From contig NZ_JAVIZX010000001.1 in assembly GCF_031453675.1 (NCBI RefSeq), forward strand, positions 2,502,001 to 2,566,000: a stretch of DNA of 64,000 nt, read 5' to 3'. Positions within the stretch are counted from its first letter, which is position 1; each line of letters begins with the position of its first letter. The notes under the pieces are model-generated. The model was not told the origin of the DNA, made no database searches, and was given only the letters and a program-made list of their open reading frames with translations. The DNA comes from Paracidovorax wautersii. GTDB taxonomy: Bacteria > Pseudomonadota > Gammaproteobacteria > Burkholderiales > Burkholderiaceae_C. Made by a program: the position numbers and the translations under genes. Positions 52,486-61,540 of the stretch are shown here, piece after piece.

Positions 52486-55263
52486 ATGAGCAAACCCAAG
52501 ACTTTGGTGCTGGTGGACGGCTCCAGCTATCTGTACCGCGCCTTCCACGCCATGCCCGACCTGCGGGCCGTGCCGGGCGACCCCACCAGCCCGGCCACTG
52601 GCGCCATCCGCGGCATGGTGAACATGCTGCAGGCGCTGAAGCGGGAATACCCGGCGCAGTACGCCGCCTGCGTGTTCGACGCCAGCGGCCCCACCTTCCG
52701 CGACGCGCTGTACCCTGAATACAAGGCGCACCGCGCTCCCATGCCCGACGACCTGCGCTCGCAGATCGAGCCCATCCACCAGGTGGTGCGCCTGCTGGGC
52801 TGGCCGGTGGTCTGCGTGCCCGGCGTGGAGGCGGACGACGTCATCGGCACGCTGGCCGCCTGCGCGGCGGCGCAGGGCATCGAGGTCATCGTCTCCAGCG
52901 GCGACAAGGACCTGTCGCAGCTGGTGAACGAGCACATCACCATCATCGACACCATGAACGGCAAGCGCCGCGACGTAGCGGGCGTGACGGCCGAGTTCGG
53001 CGTGCCGCCCTCGCTGATGGTGGACTACCAGACGCTGGTGGGCGACACCGTGGACAACGTGCCCGGCGTGCCCAAGGTCGGGCCCAAGACGGCGGCCAAG
53101 TGGCTCAACGAATACGGCTCCCTCGACAACCTGCTCGCGCGTGCCGGCGAGATCAAGGGCGTGGCGGGCGAGAACCTGCGCGGCGCGCTGGAGTGGCTGC
53201 CCAAGGGCCGGCAGCTCGTCACCATCAAGACCGACTGCGATCTGGCAGGCCATGTGGCCGGCCTGCCTGCTATCGATGAGATAGCTGTCGGCGCAGAAGA
53301 GACGGTTGCGCTGCGGGATTTCTATCAGAAGTATGGCTTCAAGGGCCTGGCGCGCTCGCTGGAATCTGCCGCCGCCCCGGCCGCTGTGCCGTCCGGCGCG
53401 AGCGGCGACCTGTTCGCGTCGCCCGAGGCCACCTTCGTCGCCGAGGCGGCCCAGGGCCGGAAGGTGGCGTACGACACCATCCTGACCTGGGAGGACTTCG
53501 ACCGCTGGCTGGCCCGGCTGCAGTCTGCGGAGCTGGCAGCCATCGACACCGAGACGACTTCGCTGGACGAGCTGCGCGCCGAGATCGTGGGCATCAGCTT
53601 CAGCGTGGAGCCCGGCACGGCGGCGTACGTGCCGCTGCAGCACTCCGGCCCCGACGCACCGGAACAGCTGCCGCTGGGCGAAGTGCTGGCACGCCTGAAG
53701 CCCTGGCTGGAAGATGCCACCCGGCCAAAGCTGGGCCAGCACATCAAGTACGACCGCCACGTGTTCAAGAACCACGGCATCGATGTGCGGGGCTATGCAC
53801 ACGACACCATGCTGCAAAGCTATGTGCTGGAGGTGCACAAGCCCCACGGGCTGGCCAGCCTGGCCGAGCGCCACACGGGCCGCACCGGCATCAGCTACGA
53901 AGACCTGTGCGGCAAGGGCGCCAAGCAGATTCCGTTCGCCCAGGTGGAGGTGGACAAGGCCGCAGCGTATTCGTGCGAAGACTCCGACCAGACGCTGGAT
54001 GTGCACCGCGTGCTGTGGCCCTTGCTGCAGGCGGACGAGAAGCTGCGGGGCATCTACGAGCTGGAAATGGCCAGCAGCGAGCGGCTTTTTCGCATCGAAC
54101 GCAACGGCGTGCTGATCGACGCCGCTACGCTGGCCACGCAGAGCCATGAGCTGGGCCAGCGCATCCTGCAACTGGAGCAGGAGGCCTACGACATCGCGGG
54201 CCAGCCGTTCAACCTGGGCTCGCCCAAGCAACTGGGCGAGATCTTCTTCGACAAGCTGGGCATGCCCGTGGTCAAGAAGACCGCGACCGGCGCCCGCAGT
54301 ACCGACGAAGAGGTGCTGGAGAAGCTGGCCGAGGACTATCCGCTGCCCGCCAAGCTGCTGGAGCACCGCAGCCTCTCCAAGCTCAAGGGCACCTACACCG
54401 ACAAGCTGGCGCAACTGGCCAACCCGGTCACGGGCCGCGTGCACACGCACTACGCGCAGGCCGTGGCGGTGACGGGGCGCCTGTCGAGCAACGACCCCAA
54501 CCTGCAGAACATTCCCATCCGCACGGCCGAAGGCCGCCGCGTGCGCGAGGCCTTCGTGGCGCCGCCGGGCCGCGTGATCGCCAGTGCCGACTACAGCCAG
54601 ATCGAGCTGCGCATCATGGCGCACCTGAGCGGCGACCAGTCGCTGCTGGACGCCTTCACCAACGGCCTGGACGTGCACCGCGCCACGGCGGCCGAGGTGT
54701 TCGGCGTGGACGTGAGCCAGGTCAGCAGCGAGCAACGCCGCTACGCCAAGGTCATCAACTTCGGCCTGATCTACGGCATGAGCAGCTTCGGGCTGGCGAA
54801 GAACCTGGGCATCGAGACCAAGGTGGCGGCCGCCTACATCGACAGCTACTTCCAGCAATACCCGGGCGTGCGGCGCTACATGGACGAGACCAAGGCCGCC
54901 GCCAAGGCCAACGGCTATGTGGAGACCGTCTTCGGCCGGCGCCTGTACCTGCCCGAGATCAACTCGCCCAACGGCCCGCGCCGCAGCGGCGCGGAACGCG
55001 CGGCCATCAATGCCCCCATGCAGGGCACGGCCGCCGACCTGATCAAGAAGGCCATGGTGGCCGTGCAGGACGTGCTGGACGCCGAAAAGCCGGGCATCCT
55101 CATGATCATGCAGGTGCACGATGAACTGGTGTTCGAGCTGCCCGAGTCCGAGGTGGATTGGGTACGCACCGAGGTGCCCCGCCTCATGGCCGGCGTGGCC
55201 GATCTCAAGGTGCCCCTGCTGGCCGAAGTGGGCGTGGGGCCCAACTGGGACAAGGCGCACTGA
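52486..55263 (+). CDS. polA: DNA polymerase I
   Basis: 925 residues with all three activities. 5'-3' nuclease (1-~290): LVDGSSYLYRAFHA, GVEADDVIGTLA, SSGDKDLSQLV. 3'-5' exonuclease (~330-520) keeps its metal ligands in AIDTETTSLDEL, GQHIKYDRHVF, and SCEDSDQTLD, so proofreading should work. Polymerase: motif A ASADYSQIELRIMAHLSGD, O-helix RRYAKVINFGLIYGMSSFG, motif C MQVHDELVFE. The link between nuclease and exonuclease domains is encoded partly by palindrome-like DNA (GCTATCGATGAGATAGC). Confidence 0.96.
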   Translation: MSKPKTLVLVDGSSYLYRAFHAMPDLRAVPGDPTSPATGAIRGMVNMLQALKREYPAQYAACVFDASGPTFRDALYPEYKAHRAPMPDDLRSQIEPIHQVVRLLGWPVVCVPGVEADDVIGTLAACAAAQGIEVIVSSGDKDLSQLVNEHITIIDTMNGKRRDVAGVTAEFGVPPSLMVDYQTLVGDTVDNVPGVPKVGPKTAAKWLNEYGSLDNLLARAGEIKGVAGENLRGALEWLPKGRQLVTIKTDCDLAGHVAGLPAIDEIAVGAEETVALRDFYQKYGFKGLARSLESAAAPAAVPSGASGDLFASPEATFVAEAAQGRKVAYDTILTWEDFDRWLARLQSAELAAIDTETTSLDELRAEIVGISFSVEPGTAAYVPLQHSGPDAPEQLPLGEVLARLKPWLEDATRPKLGQHIKYDRHVFKNHGIDVRGYAHDTMLQSYVLEVHKPHGLASLAERHTGRTGISYEDLCGKGAKQIPFAQVEVDKAAAYSCEDSDQTLDVHRVLWPLLQADEKLRGIYELEMASSERLFRIERNGVLIDAATLATQSHELGQRILQLEQEAYDIAGQPFNLGSPKQLGEIFFDKLGMPVVKKTATGARSTDEEVLEKLAEDYPLPAKLLEHRSLSKLKGTYTDKLAQLANPVTGRVHTHYAQAVAVTGRLSSNDPNLQNIPIRTAEGRRVREAFVAPPGRVIASADYSQIELRIMAHLSGDQSLLDAFTNGLDVHRATAAEVFGVDVSQVSSEQRRYAKVINFGLIYGMSSFGLAKNLGIETKVAAAYIDSYFQQYPGVRRYMDETKAAAKANGYVETVFGRRLYLPEINSPNGPRRSGAERAAINAPMQGTAADLIKKAMVAVQDVLDAEKPGILMIMQVHDELVFELPESEVDWVRTEVPRLMAGVADLKVPLLAEVGVGPNWDKAH

Positions 55264-55280
55264 GATCGTCAACACGTTCT
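55262..55280. repeat. Solo MITE-like end behind polA
   Basis: GAGATCGTCAACACGTTCT overlaps the polA stop and matches the terminal sequence (GAGATCGCAAACACGTTCT) of the element at 60377-60647 with two differences. No partner end is nearby. Confidence 0.5.
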
Positions 55281-55348
55281 GAGAGCTTGCCGCAGCGCCA
55301 GCGTGTGCGTTCTGCTGCAGGCTGGCGCGCTCGTTGCAAGATAGCGCC

Positions 55349-56275
55349 ATGCGCCTGCGCCACATCGAAGTCTTCAACGCCGTGATGCTCACCGGCAGCG
55401 TGAGCGCTGCCGCACGGCTCATCAACGTCACCCAGCCCGCGGTCAGCCGCATCCTCGCGCATGCGGAGCTGCAGCTGGGCTTTGCGCTGTTCCACCGGCA
55501 CAAGGGGCGCCTCGTGCCCACGCGCGAGGCACAGACGCTGTACCCGCACATCGAGCGCCTGTTCAACCAGCTGGACGAGGTGCAGCGCCTGGCTGCCGGC
55601 CTGCGCGGCCAGCAGCGCGAGGGCGAACTGCACATCCTGAGCGTGCTGGCGCTGAGCCACGAGGTGATGCCGCGCGCTCTCAAGGCCTTCCGGGCCCTGC
55701 ACCCTGGAGTGGATGTGACCATCGATGCCCTGCATTCGCCGCAGATCGTCTCGGCCTTGGTGCTGCAGGAGGCGGACCTGGGCTTTGCCTACAGCGCGCC
55801 GGCGCACCCGGCGCTGGCCCAGCAGGTGCTGAGCGAGGCGCGCATGGTGTGCGTGGCGCCGCGGGGGCTGCTGCCCCCCGCGCTGGTGCAGGCAGGCCGC
55901 GTGCATCTGTCCGATCTGGTGCAGACACCGGTCATCCGGCTGATGGTGACCGACCCGCTGGGCGCCCTGTTGGGCCTGGCCTGCCGCGAGGCCGAAGTGG
56001 GCCTGCAGACGGCCGTCACGGTGCAGACCTACCACGCGGCCCTGGCCCTGGCGCACCACGGCGTGGGCGTGGCGTTGGTGGATGCGTGCACTGCCGCCTC
56101 CGCCGACCGCCGCAAGGTGGATGTGCTGGAGCTGGAGCCCCGCATGCCCGTGCCGGTGGTCCTGCTGCGCCTGGCCAACCGGCCGGCGTCGCTGCTGGCA
56201 GACGCCATGGCCCGCTGCATGCAGCAGGCGGTGCAGCAGACCCTGAGCGATTGCGGCCTGGCTGGGCCGGCATGA
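55349..56275 (+). CDS. LysR-family transcriptional regulator
   Basis: 308 residues: winged-helix HTH at 1-60 (MRLRHIEVFNAVMLTGSVSA, ARLINVTQPAVSRILAHAEL) and a LysR substrate-binding domain (LHILSVLALSHEVMPRALKA, DLGFAYSAPAHPA, AALALAHHGVGVALVDA). It follows polA on the same strand but is convergent with the D-amino-acid dehydrogenase gene, eight bases apart. The DadA/receptor/racemase cluster is a reasonable target, though nothing in sequence proves it. Confidence 0.88.
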   Translation: MRLRHIEVFNAVMLTGSVSAAARLINVTQPAVSRILAHAELQLGFALFHRHKGRLVPTREAQTLYPHIERLFNQLDEVQRLAAGLRGQQREGELHILSVLALSHEVMPRALKAFRALHPGVDVTIDALHSPQIVSALVLQEADLGFAYSAPAHPALAQQVLSEARMVCVAPRGLLPPALVQAGRVHLSDLVQTPVIRLMVTDPLGALLGLACREAEVGLQTAVTVQTYHAALALAHHGVGVALVDACTAASADRRKVDVLELEPRMPVPVVLLRLANRPASLLADAMARCMQQAVQQTLSDCGLAGPA

Positions 56276-56282
56276 GCGGCCG

Positions 56283-57509
56283 TCAGCCCCGCGCGGCGTC
56301 CGCGATCCCGGTGGCTACCGCCTGCGCCGTACCGAAGGCCAGCGTGAAGCCCAGCGCGCCGTGGCCCGTGTTGAGCCACAGGTTGTCGGGCCCGCTGGCA
56401 TGCCTCCCGTACAGAGGCAGTCCGGTGGGGGTGGCGGGGCGCATGCCGGTCCATGGCCGCACCTCGGCATCCTCGGGCACGGCGTGCCCCAGCACATCGC
56501 GCACGGCGGCCCGCAGGATGGCGATGCGGGCCGGCGGGACGCGGGCATCGTCACCCACCAGCTCCGCCATGCCGGCCACGCGCAGCCGGTTGCCCAGCCG
56601 CGCAAAGACCACCTTGCGCGCCGCATCGGTGATGCTCACTTGCGGTGCCCACTGCGCGCCCGTTGGCGCGTCCACGGTGATGCTGTAACCCTTGAGGGGG
56701 TAGACCGGCAGGCGCAGGCCGATGCCCCGCGCCACGGCCGCGCTGCCGCTGCCCAGCGCAAGGACGAAGCTGTCGGCCTCGATGGAGCCTGCCGTCGTGT
56801 GCGCCGCCACGATGCGCCCGCCGCGCCGCTCCAGTCCCCGCAGCGCCTGCGGCGGCGCGAAGCGCACGCCCCGTGCGGCCAGCCGCGCATGCAGCCCCTC
56901 GCAGACCTGCTGGCAGTCGGCCGCGCACTCGCTGGGCGTGTGGATGGCGCCGGCGATGTGGCGTGCATACCGGCCCAGCGCAGGTTCCAGTTCCACGCAG
57001 CGCTGGGGGGACACGGCCTCCTGCACGCTGCCCCAACCGCGCTGCAGGTCCAGCTGCCGCTGGGCGGCCGCCAGGCCTTGGGGTGTGGCGTACAGCACCA
57101 GCTTGCCGGTGCGGCTGAAATCGCAGGCCAGCGTTTCGGCCGCCAGCATGCGCTCGAACCCCGCGCGGCTGTGCGCTGCCAGCGCCAGCAGCGCCTGGGT
57201 GGTGCGGCGCGAGGTGCGCCCGTTGCAGGCTCGCAAAAATTCCAGGCCCCAGCGCCACTGCTGCAGATCCCATTGAGGGCGCAGTTTCAGTGGCGAGCGG
57301 GGCGACAGCAGCAGCGTAGGCAGCTGCGCCCAGATGCCCGCGTCGGCTAGCGGCTGCACGTAGCTGTAGCTCAGCTGCCCGCCGTTGCCGCCGCTCGCGC
57401 CACTGCCGGGAGCTGCCCGGTCCAGCACGGTCACCTGCAGGCCCTGCCGCTGCAGCTCATAGGCCGTGGCCAGCCCCACGATGCCTGCCCCCAGAACACA
57501 CACATGCAT
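56283..57509 (-). CDS. D-amino acid dehydrogenase (DadA-like FAD oxidoreductase)
   Basis: FAD enzyme that oxidatively deaminates D-amino acids at the membrane. 408 residues: N-terminal dinucleotide fold VCVLGAGIVGLATAYELQRQG, then SGASGGNGGQLSYSYVQPLA typical of DadA, and C-terminal GMRPATPTGLPLYG and LNTGHGALGFTLAFG for flavin binding. Start ATG has GGAGGA six bases upstream. It is divergent from a periplasmic amino-acid receptor gene followed by an Asp/Glu-type racemase, so uptake, racemisation and D-amino acid oxidation may be linked here. Confidence 0.87.
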   Translation of the reverse strand: MHVCVLGAGIVGLATAYELQRQGLQVTVLDRAAPGSGASGGNGGQLSYSYVQPLADAGIWAQLPTLLLSPRSPLKLRPQWDLQQWRWGLEFLRACNGRTSRRTTQALLALAAHSRAGFERMLAAETLACDFSRTGKLVLYATPQGLAAAQRQLDLQRGWGSVQEAVSPQRCVELEPALGRYARHIAGAIHTPSECAADCQQVCEGLHARLAARGVRFAPPQALRGLERRGGRIVAAHTTAGSIEADSFVLALGSGSAAVARGIGLRLPVYPLKGYSITVDAPTGAQWAPQVSITDAARKVVFARLGNRLRVAGMAELVGDDARVPPARIAILRAAVRDVLGHAVPEDAEVRPWTGMRPATPTGLPLYGRHASGPDNLWLNTGHGALGFTLAFGTAQAVATGIADAARG

Positions 57510-57673
57510 GACGATCCGATCCTCCGGCGCGGTATGCGCAGGGGCACTGTAGGCGGCGCGCCCTGCGGCCGACAAATGCCGAATGGCGCATGGGGCATGC
57601 ATGCAGGTTATGGAGCAGGGCCGACCCGGTGGACGGGCGCGGCCCTTGCTTGCACGCCCTGTCCGGGGGACGG

Positions 57674-57698
57674 TGGCCATAACTTTTGGACATGGCCA
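57674..57698. promoter_or_regulatory. Dyad in the dadA/receptor divergent promoter region
   Basis: TGGCCAT and ATGGCCA form a perfect 7-bp dyad around an 11-base AT-richer spacer, about 105 bases ahead of the receptor gene. The geometry (T-N11-A type, dyad centre to centre about 18 bases) suits a LysR-type regulator site. Assignment is tentative. Confidence 0.35.
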
Positions 57699-57803
57699 TG
57701 CCCCTGGAATGAATTGTTCAAACCTGCCTCGGGTTCCTACAGTGCGTTCCTGCGTTGCGCCCCGCGGCGCTGGCCTATTCCACCCACCCCCGAAGGAGTC
57801 GTC

Positions 57804-58688
57804 ATGAAGTTCCGTGTTCCTGCCGTCGCACTCGCCTGCGGCCTGCTCGTCTGCACTGCCGCCCACGCCGACACCCTGAAGAAGATCGCCGACAGCGGCA
57901 AGATCACGCTGGCCTACCGCGAGTCCTCGGTGCCCTTCAGCTACCTGGCCGGGGCGGGCACGCCCATCGGCTTCTCGGTCGACATCTCCAACGCCGTGGT
58001 CGATGCGGTGAAGAAGAAGCTGAACAAGTCCGACATCAAGGTCGAGCTGCAGGCGGTCACCTCGCAGAACCGCATACCGCTCGTCACCAATGGCACGGTG
58101 GACCTGGAATGCGGCTCCACCACCAACAACACGGCGCGTGGCAAGGACGTGCAGTTCGCCATCAACCACTTCTACACGGGCACCCGGCTGCTGGTGAAGA
58201 AGTCGTCCGGCGTGGCCAACTACGCCGACCTGGCCAGGAAGACCGTGGCCAGCACGTCCGGCACCACCAATGCCCAGGTCATCCGCAAGTACAACCGGGA
58301 CAACAACCTCGACATGGACATCGTGCTGGGCAAGGATCACAACGACGCCATGCTGCTGGTCGACACCGGCCGGGCCCTGGCATTCGCGATGGACGACATC
58401 CTGCTGTACGGCCTCAAGAGCAACGCGACCAACCCCGGCGATTGGGATGTGGTGGGCGATGCGCTGCAGGTCGAGCCCTACGGCTGCATGCTGCGCAAGG
58501 ACGATCCGCAGTTCCAGGCGCTGGTCAATGGCGTGATCGGCGGAATGATGAAGTCCGGCGAGTTCGAAAAGCTCTACAACCGCTGGTTCCTGCAGCCCAT
58601 TCCACCGAAGAACCAAGCGCTGGGCCTGCCCATGCCCAAGGAACTGCGCGACAACCTGACCGCGCAGAGCGACAAGCCGGCGGTGTGA
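57804..58688 (+). CDS. Amino-acid ABC transporter periplasmic binding protein (GltI-like)
   Basis: 294 residues: signal peptide (VPAVALACGLLVCTAAHA), then SBP family 3 blocks: LKKIADSGKITLAYRESSVP, GFSVDISNAVVDAVKKKL, NRIPLVTNGTVDLECGSTTN, which is the pattern of glutamate/aspartate receptors. A strong AAGGAG site precedes the ATG. The stop overlaps the next gene's start by one base (TGATG). No permease or ATPase gene follows, so the receptor must use a transporter encoded elsewhere or act with the racemase only in regulation. Confidence 0.9.
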   Translation: MKFRVPAVALACGLLVCTAAHADTLKKIADSGKITLAYRESSVPFSYLAGAGTPIGFSVDISNAVVDAVKKKLNKSDIKVELQAVTSQNRIPLVTNGTVDLECGSTTNNTARGKDVQFAINHFYTGTRLLVKKSSGVANYADLARKTVASTSGTTNAQVIRKYNRDNNLDMDIVLGKDHNDAMLLVDTGRALAFAMDDILLYGLKSNATNPGDWDVVGDALQVEPYGCMLRKDDPQFQALVNGVIGGMMKSGEFEKLYNRWFLQPIPPKNQALGLPMPKELRDNLTAQSDKPAV

Positions 58689-59539
58689 TGGTCGCTTGTG
58701 CCGAAAGGCCGCCGCGGGCACCGGGCCCGGTGGTGCCAGTCCCGCCAGCGGCCCGGCCGCGCACGGTGGGCATCCTGGGCGGCATGGGCCCGGCAGCCGG
58801 CGCCGACTTCGTGCGATTGTTCGTTCAGGCCTGCACCGCACGCATGCAGGCGCTGGGCCTGCCCGTGACCGACCAGGCCTACCCTGAGCACTGGCTGGCC
58901 CAGGTGCCCGTGCCCGACCGCACGGCCGCGCTGCAGAACGGATCGCCGGGCGCCCACCAGCCGGGCGATGCGCTGCTGCAGGCCACGGGGCGGCTGGCTG
59001 CGCTGGGTGCGCAGGTGCTGGCCATCGCTTGCAATACGGCCCATGCCTGGCACGGGCTGCTGCAGGCGCGGTTTCCGCACCTGCAGGTACTGCACGCGGT
59101 GCGCGAGGTGGCGACCGTGCTGGGCGTGCAGGGAGTGCAGCGCGTGGGCCTGCTCGCCACGGAGGGCACCTACCGGACGGGCCTGTATCCCCAGCCGCTG
59201 CAGCGGGCCGGCATCGTCTGCGTGGAACCCGGTGCGGCGCACCGCGCGCTGCTGATGCGCGGCATCTACGACGGGGTGAAGGCCGGTGATCTGCCGCTGG
59301 CGCGCCGCTGCTTTGCCGAAGTGTCGCGGGCTTTGGGCGAAGAGGGCGGGGCCCAGATGCTGATCCTGGGCTGCACCGAGATTCCGCTGGCCCTCGACGC
59401 CGCCGATGCCGGCGTGCCGCTGCTCAACCCGGCCCAGGTGCTGGCCGAAGCCCTCGCGCGCGAGGCGTATGCGCCCGCCGCCGGCCTGCCGGCCGTGCTG
59501 CATCAACCCCAGAGGGCGGGCTTGGCCACCATCAGGTAG
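58688..59539 (+). CDS. Aspartate/glutamate racemase family protein
   Basis: 283 residues of the cofactor-independent Asp/Glu/hydantoin racemase superfamily. The two catalytic cysteines are visible: IACNTAHAW and LILGCTEIPLAL. N-terminal GILGGMGPAAGADFVRLF and ATEGTYRTGLYPQPLQ match aspartate racemases (YgeA type). It is translationally coupled to the amino-acid receptor gene and lies opposite dadA, fitting a D/L-amino-acid pathway. The first ~25 residues are a non-conserved Pro-rich extension. The 3' end overlaps the convergent DUF2269 gene by 37 bases. Confidence 0.88.
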   Translation: MVACAERPPRAPGPVVPVPPAARPRTVGILGGMGPAAGADFVRLFVQACTARMQALGLPVTDQAYPEHWLAQVPVPDRTAALQNGSPGAHQPGDALLQATGRLAALGAQVLAIACNTAHAWHGLLQARFPHLQVLHAVREVATVLGVQGVQRVGLLATEGTYRTGLYPQPLQRAGIVCVEPGAAHRALLMRGIYDGVKAGDLPLARRCFAEVSRALGEEGGAQMLILGCTEIPLALDAADAGVPLLNPAQVLAEALAREAYAPAAGLPAVLHQPQRAGLATIR

Positions 59540-59979
59540 TACACGGCCAGCATGGCGACGAAGGCCGGGTAGCCGAGCGCCTCCCACCAGCGCGCGTAGC
59601 GGGCGTAGGGCGCCGGCAGTGGCGCACCGGCATCCGCAGCGGTGCGGGCCATGGCGGCCATGCGCCACTGCAGCCAGAGCACGGGCAGCCAGCACAGCCC
59701 GGCCAGCACGTACAGCCCGACGGACAGCGCCAGCCAGGGCGTGGTGAGCGGCCAGCCGGCCATGGACGCCATGGCCACGCCGGTCACCGGCTGGATGATG
59801 CCGGCCGGTGTGGTGAACCATGTATCCGCCCGCACCACCAGCCGGGCCACCACCGCCTGCGCCTGCACGCTACCGCTGCGGTTGGCAAAGAACAGGTAGA
59901 AGGCCGAGCCGAGCCCGGTGCCCACCAGCAGCACGCTGGAGACGATATGGATCCACTTGAGCAGCAGGTAGGTGTTCAT
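59503..59979 (-). CDS. DUF2269 membrane protein
   Basis: 158 residues with four hydrophobic helices (KWIHIVSSVLLVGTGLGSAF, PAGIIQPVTGVAMASMAG, LALSVGLYVLAGLCWLPVLW, the ALGYPAFVAMLAVYYLMV end) and the N-terminal His of DUF2269 proteins. Some relatives are called integral membrane proteins of redox operons; function is unknown. It is the last gene of the GbsR-linked operon, 14 bases after the DoxX-like gene, and its end overlaps the convergent racemase gene. Confidence 0.8.
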   Translation of the reverse strand: MNTYLLLKWIHIVSSVLLVGTGLGSAFYLFFANRSGSVQAQAVVARLVVRADTWFTTPAGIIQPVTGVAMASMAGWPLTTPWLALSVGLYVLAGLCWLPVLWLQWRMAAMARTAADAGAPLPAPYARYARWWEALGYPAFVAMLAVYYLMVAKPALWG

Positions 59980-59993
59980 GGTGCGCTATCGGT

Positions 59994-60371
59994 CTACGGT
60001 GTGGGAGTCGCCCCGTTGCGCCACAGCACGGCCAGCAGTGCCGCAATGGGCAGGTTCTTGAGCAGCGGGCCCAGCGGATCGAGCCAGAGCCCGGGCAGTA
60101 GCGCGGTGGCGATGGCCGTCATCGCAGCCATCAAGACCAGCGCCGCCGCATAGGCCGCCCGGCCCGGCCACCGCCACAGCGCGATACCCACCGCTGCGTC
60201 GGCGGCGATGCCGCCCCAAATCCAGATCTGCATCCACGCAGGTGATTGCAGGCCCGCCTGCACCAGCAGCGCCTGGCTCGCGCCCTGCCATTCGATGGCG
60301 CTGGCCACGGCCGTGCCCAGCCACACGGCCACCAGGCTGAAGCGCAGCAGGCGATGGTCGCGGGCGTTCAT
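59994..60371 (-). CDS. DoxX-like membrane protein
   Basis: 125 residues with four transmembrane helices (LLRFSLVAVWLGTAVASAIE, the WIWGGIAADAAVGIALW region, AAYAAALVLMAAMTAIATAL, LLKNLPIAALLAVLW), matching DoxX-like proteins that sit beside NAD(P)-binding SDR proteins. I used the ATG before NARDHRLL; the frame extends 21 codons into the MITE-like end, which is unlikely to be its native start. That element separates it from the upstream SDR gene. Confidence 0.75.
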   Translation of the reverse strand: MNARDHRLLRFSLVAVWLGTAVASAIEWQGASQALLVQAGLQSPAWMQIWIWGGIAADAAVGIALWRWPGRAAYAAALVLMAAMTAIATALLPGLWLDPLGPLLKNLPIAALLAVLWRNGATPTP

Positions 60372-60376
60372 GCGTA

Positions 60377-60647
60377 AGAACGTGTTGGCGATCTCCCAGG
60401 GGTTGCGCAGCGGTGTGGGCGGAATGGGATGCAAGGCGCGGTGCGCAGTGGATAGCCTTTGCTATCCACCAGCGCCGCAACGCCGCAGACCGTCCGCCCA
60501 CACCGCTGCCCTTCGGGATGGAGCGAAATCGGGCGATTGGAGGCCCCGGCTACTTGCATGGGCACGAGCCCATGCGGCGCACCCCAAAGCCTCCACTCAT
60601 CCCGATTGCGCTCCAACGCGACCCCTGCGAGATCGCAAACACGTTCT
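60377..60647. mobile_element. MITE-like inverted-repeat element, copy 1
   Basis: 271 bases bounded by ~30-base inverted repeats that begin AGAACGTGTT and continue GCGATCTC, CAGGGGT (four or five mismatches between ends). The interior has two strong hairpins, GGATAGC..GCTATCC and CATGGGC..GCCCATG, and no gene. The interior matches copy 2 at 63190 in reverse orientation. It sits inside an operon between the SDR and DoxX-like genes and supplies the SDR stop codon. Confidence 0.8.
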
Positions 60648-61539
60648 AAGTAGCCCACGCCGCGGCGACCATGTGATCGGGATGCACGGCTTCACCGGTG
60701 ATCAGGGAGCGCAGCACCGCGGCATCGCCCACGTTGTCTTGCTGCAGCAGCGCCAGCGTCTCGGTGCACCACGGCGCTACGGGCACGAGGTCGCCGGCAC
60801 GGGCGCTGAGCTGCGTGAGCCAGTCGGGCAGGGCCAGGATGCGCGCGGGGCCGTGGCCGGTCTGGCGGCGCAGGCTGGCGATGAAGGCCGCCAAGGGCAA
60901 TGCCTGCGGACCGGTGAAGACCACCGTGCCTTGCACGCTGCCGTGCGGCCCGAGCAGCGCGGCAATGCCGTCTGCCAGATCGCCCACGGCCACCGGCTGT
61001 ACCTGGGCGCGCAGCACGGGCCGTGGCAGGCTGAGCACCGGCAGCCGGGCCAGTTGCATGAACAGCGCACTGCTGTCGCCGCCGCGGCCGAAGACAATGC
61101 TGGGACGCACCACCGCCGCCGACAAGGCGCCTTGCGCCTGCAGGGACAGCAGATGCGCATCCGCCGCGCGTTTGGTTTCGGCGTATCGGGTCTTGCCGTG
61201 CTCCACACCCAAAGCGGAGATCTGTACTACCCGCCGCACGCCGGCCTGTGCGCAGGCGTCGAAGAGGGCGATGGGCGTGTCGCGGTGGACCGCGTCGATC
61301 GGGCGGCTGGCGGTATCGCGCAGCACGCCGACTGCATTCACCACGGCGTCGATGCCGGCCAGCCGGGGCAGCCATGCGGCAGCCGTGGTGTCGCGGGCAA
61401 AGTCCGTAGGCACAGCCTCCGTGGCGCCCGCTGCGGAACGCGGCGAAACGCCGCAGCGCACGGTGTGGCCGGCCGCCAGCAGGGCCTGGTGGATGCGGCG
61501 ACCGATGAAACCCTGCGCTCCGGTGAGGAGGACGTGCAT
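60646..61539 (-). CDS. NAD(P)-binding SDR/NmrA-type protein
   Basis: 297 residues of the atypical SDR (complex-I NDUFA9/NmrA-like) type: GxxGxxG in LLTGAQGFIGRRIHQALLAA, AVVNAVGVLRD, YAETKRAADAHLL and VVRPSIVFGRGGDSS. Likely binds NAD(P)H; substrate unknown. It usually accompanies DoxX-like and DUF2269 proteins, as here. The stop TAG is created by the end of the MITE-like element (ACT TAG AAC), so the original C-terminus may have been trimmed or altered by that insertion. Confidence 0.83.
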   Translation of the reverse strand: MHVLLTGAQGFIGRRIHQALLAAGHTVRCGVSPRSAAGATEAVPTDFARDTTAAAWLPRLAGIDAVVNAVGVLRDTASRPIDAVHRDTPIALFDACAQAGVRRVVQISALGVEHGKTRYAETKRAADAHLLSLQAQGALSAAVVRPSIVFGRGGDSSALFMQLARLPVLSLPRPVLRAQVQPVAVGDLADGIAALLGPHGSVQGTVVFTGPQALPLAAFIASLRRQTGHGPARILALPDWLTQLSARAGDLVPVAPWCTETLALLQQDNVGDAAVLRSLITGEAVHPDHMVAAAWAT

Positions 61540-61540
61540 G

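Noticed and set aside
52402-55722. Very long minus-strand frame opposite polA and the LysR gene
   Set aside because: Compositional mirror of polA; only its last 119 codons (the DUF2782-like gene) are real.
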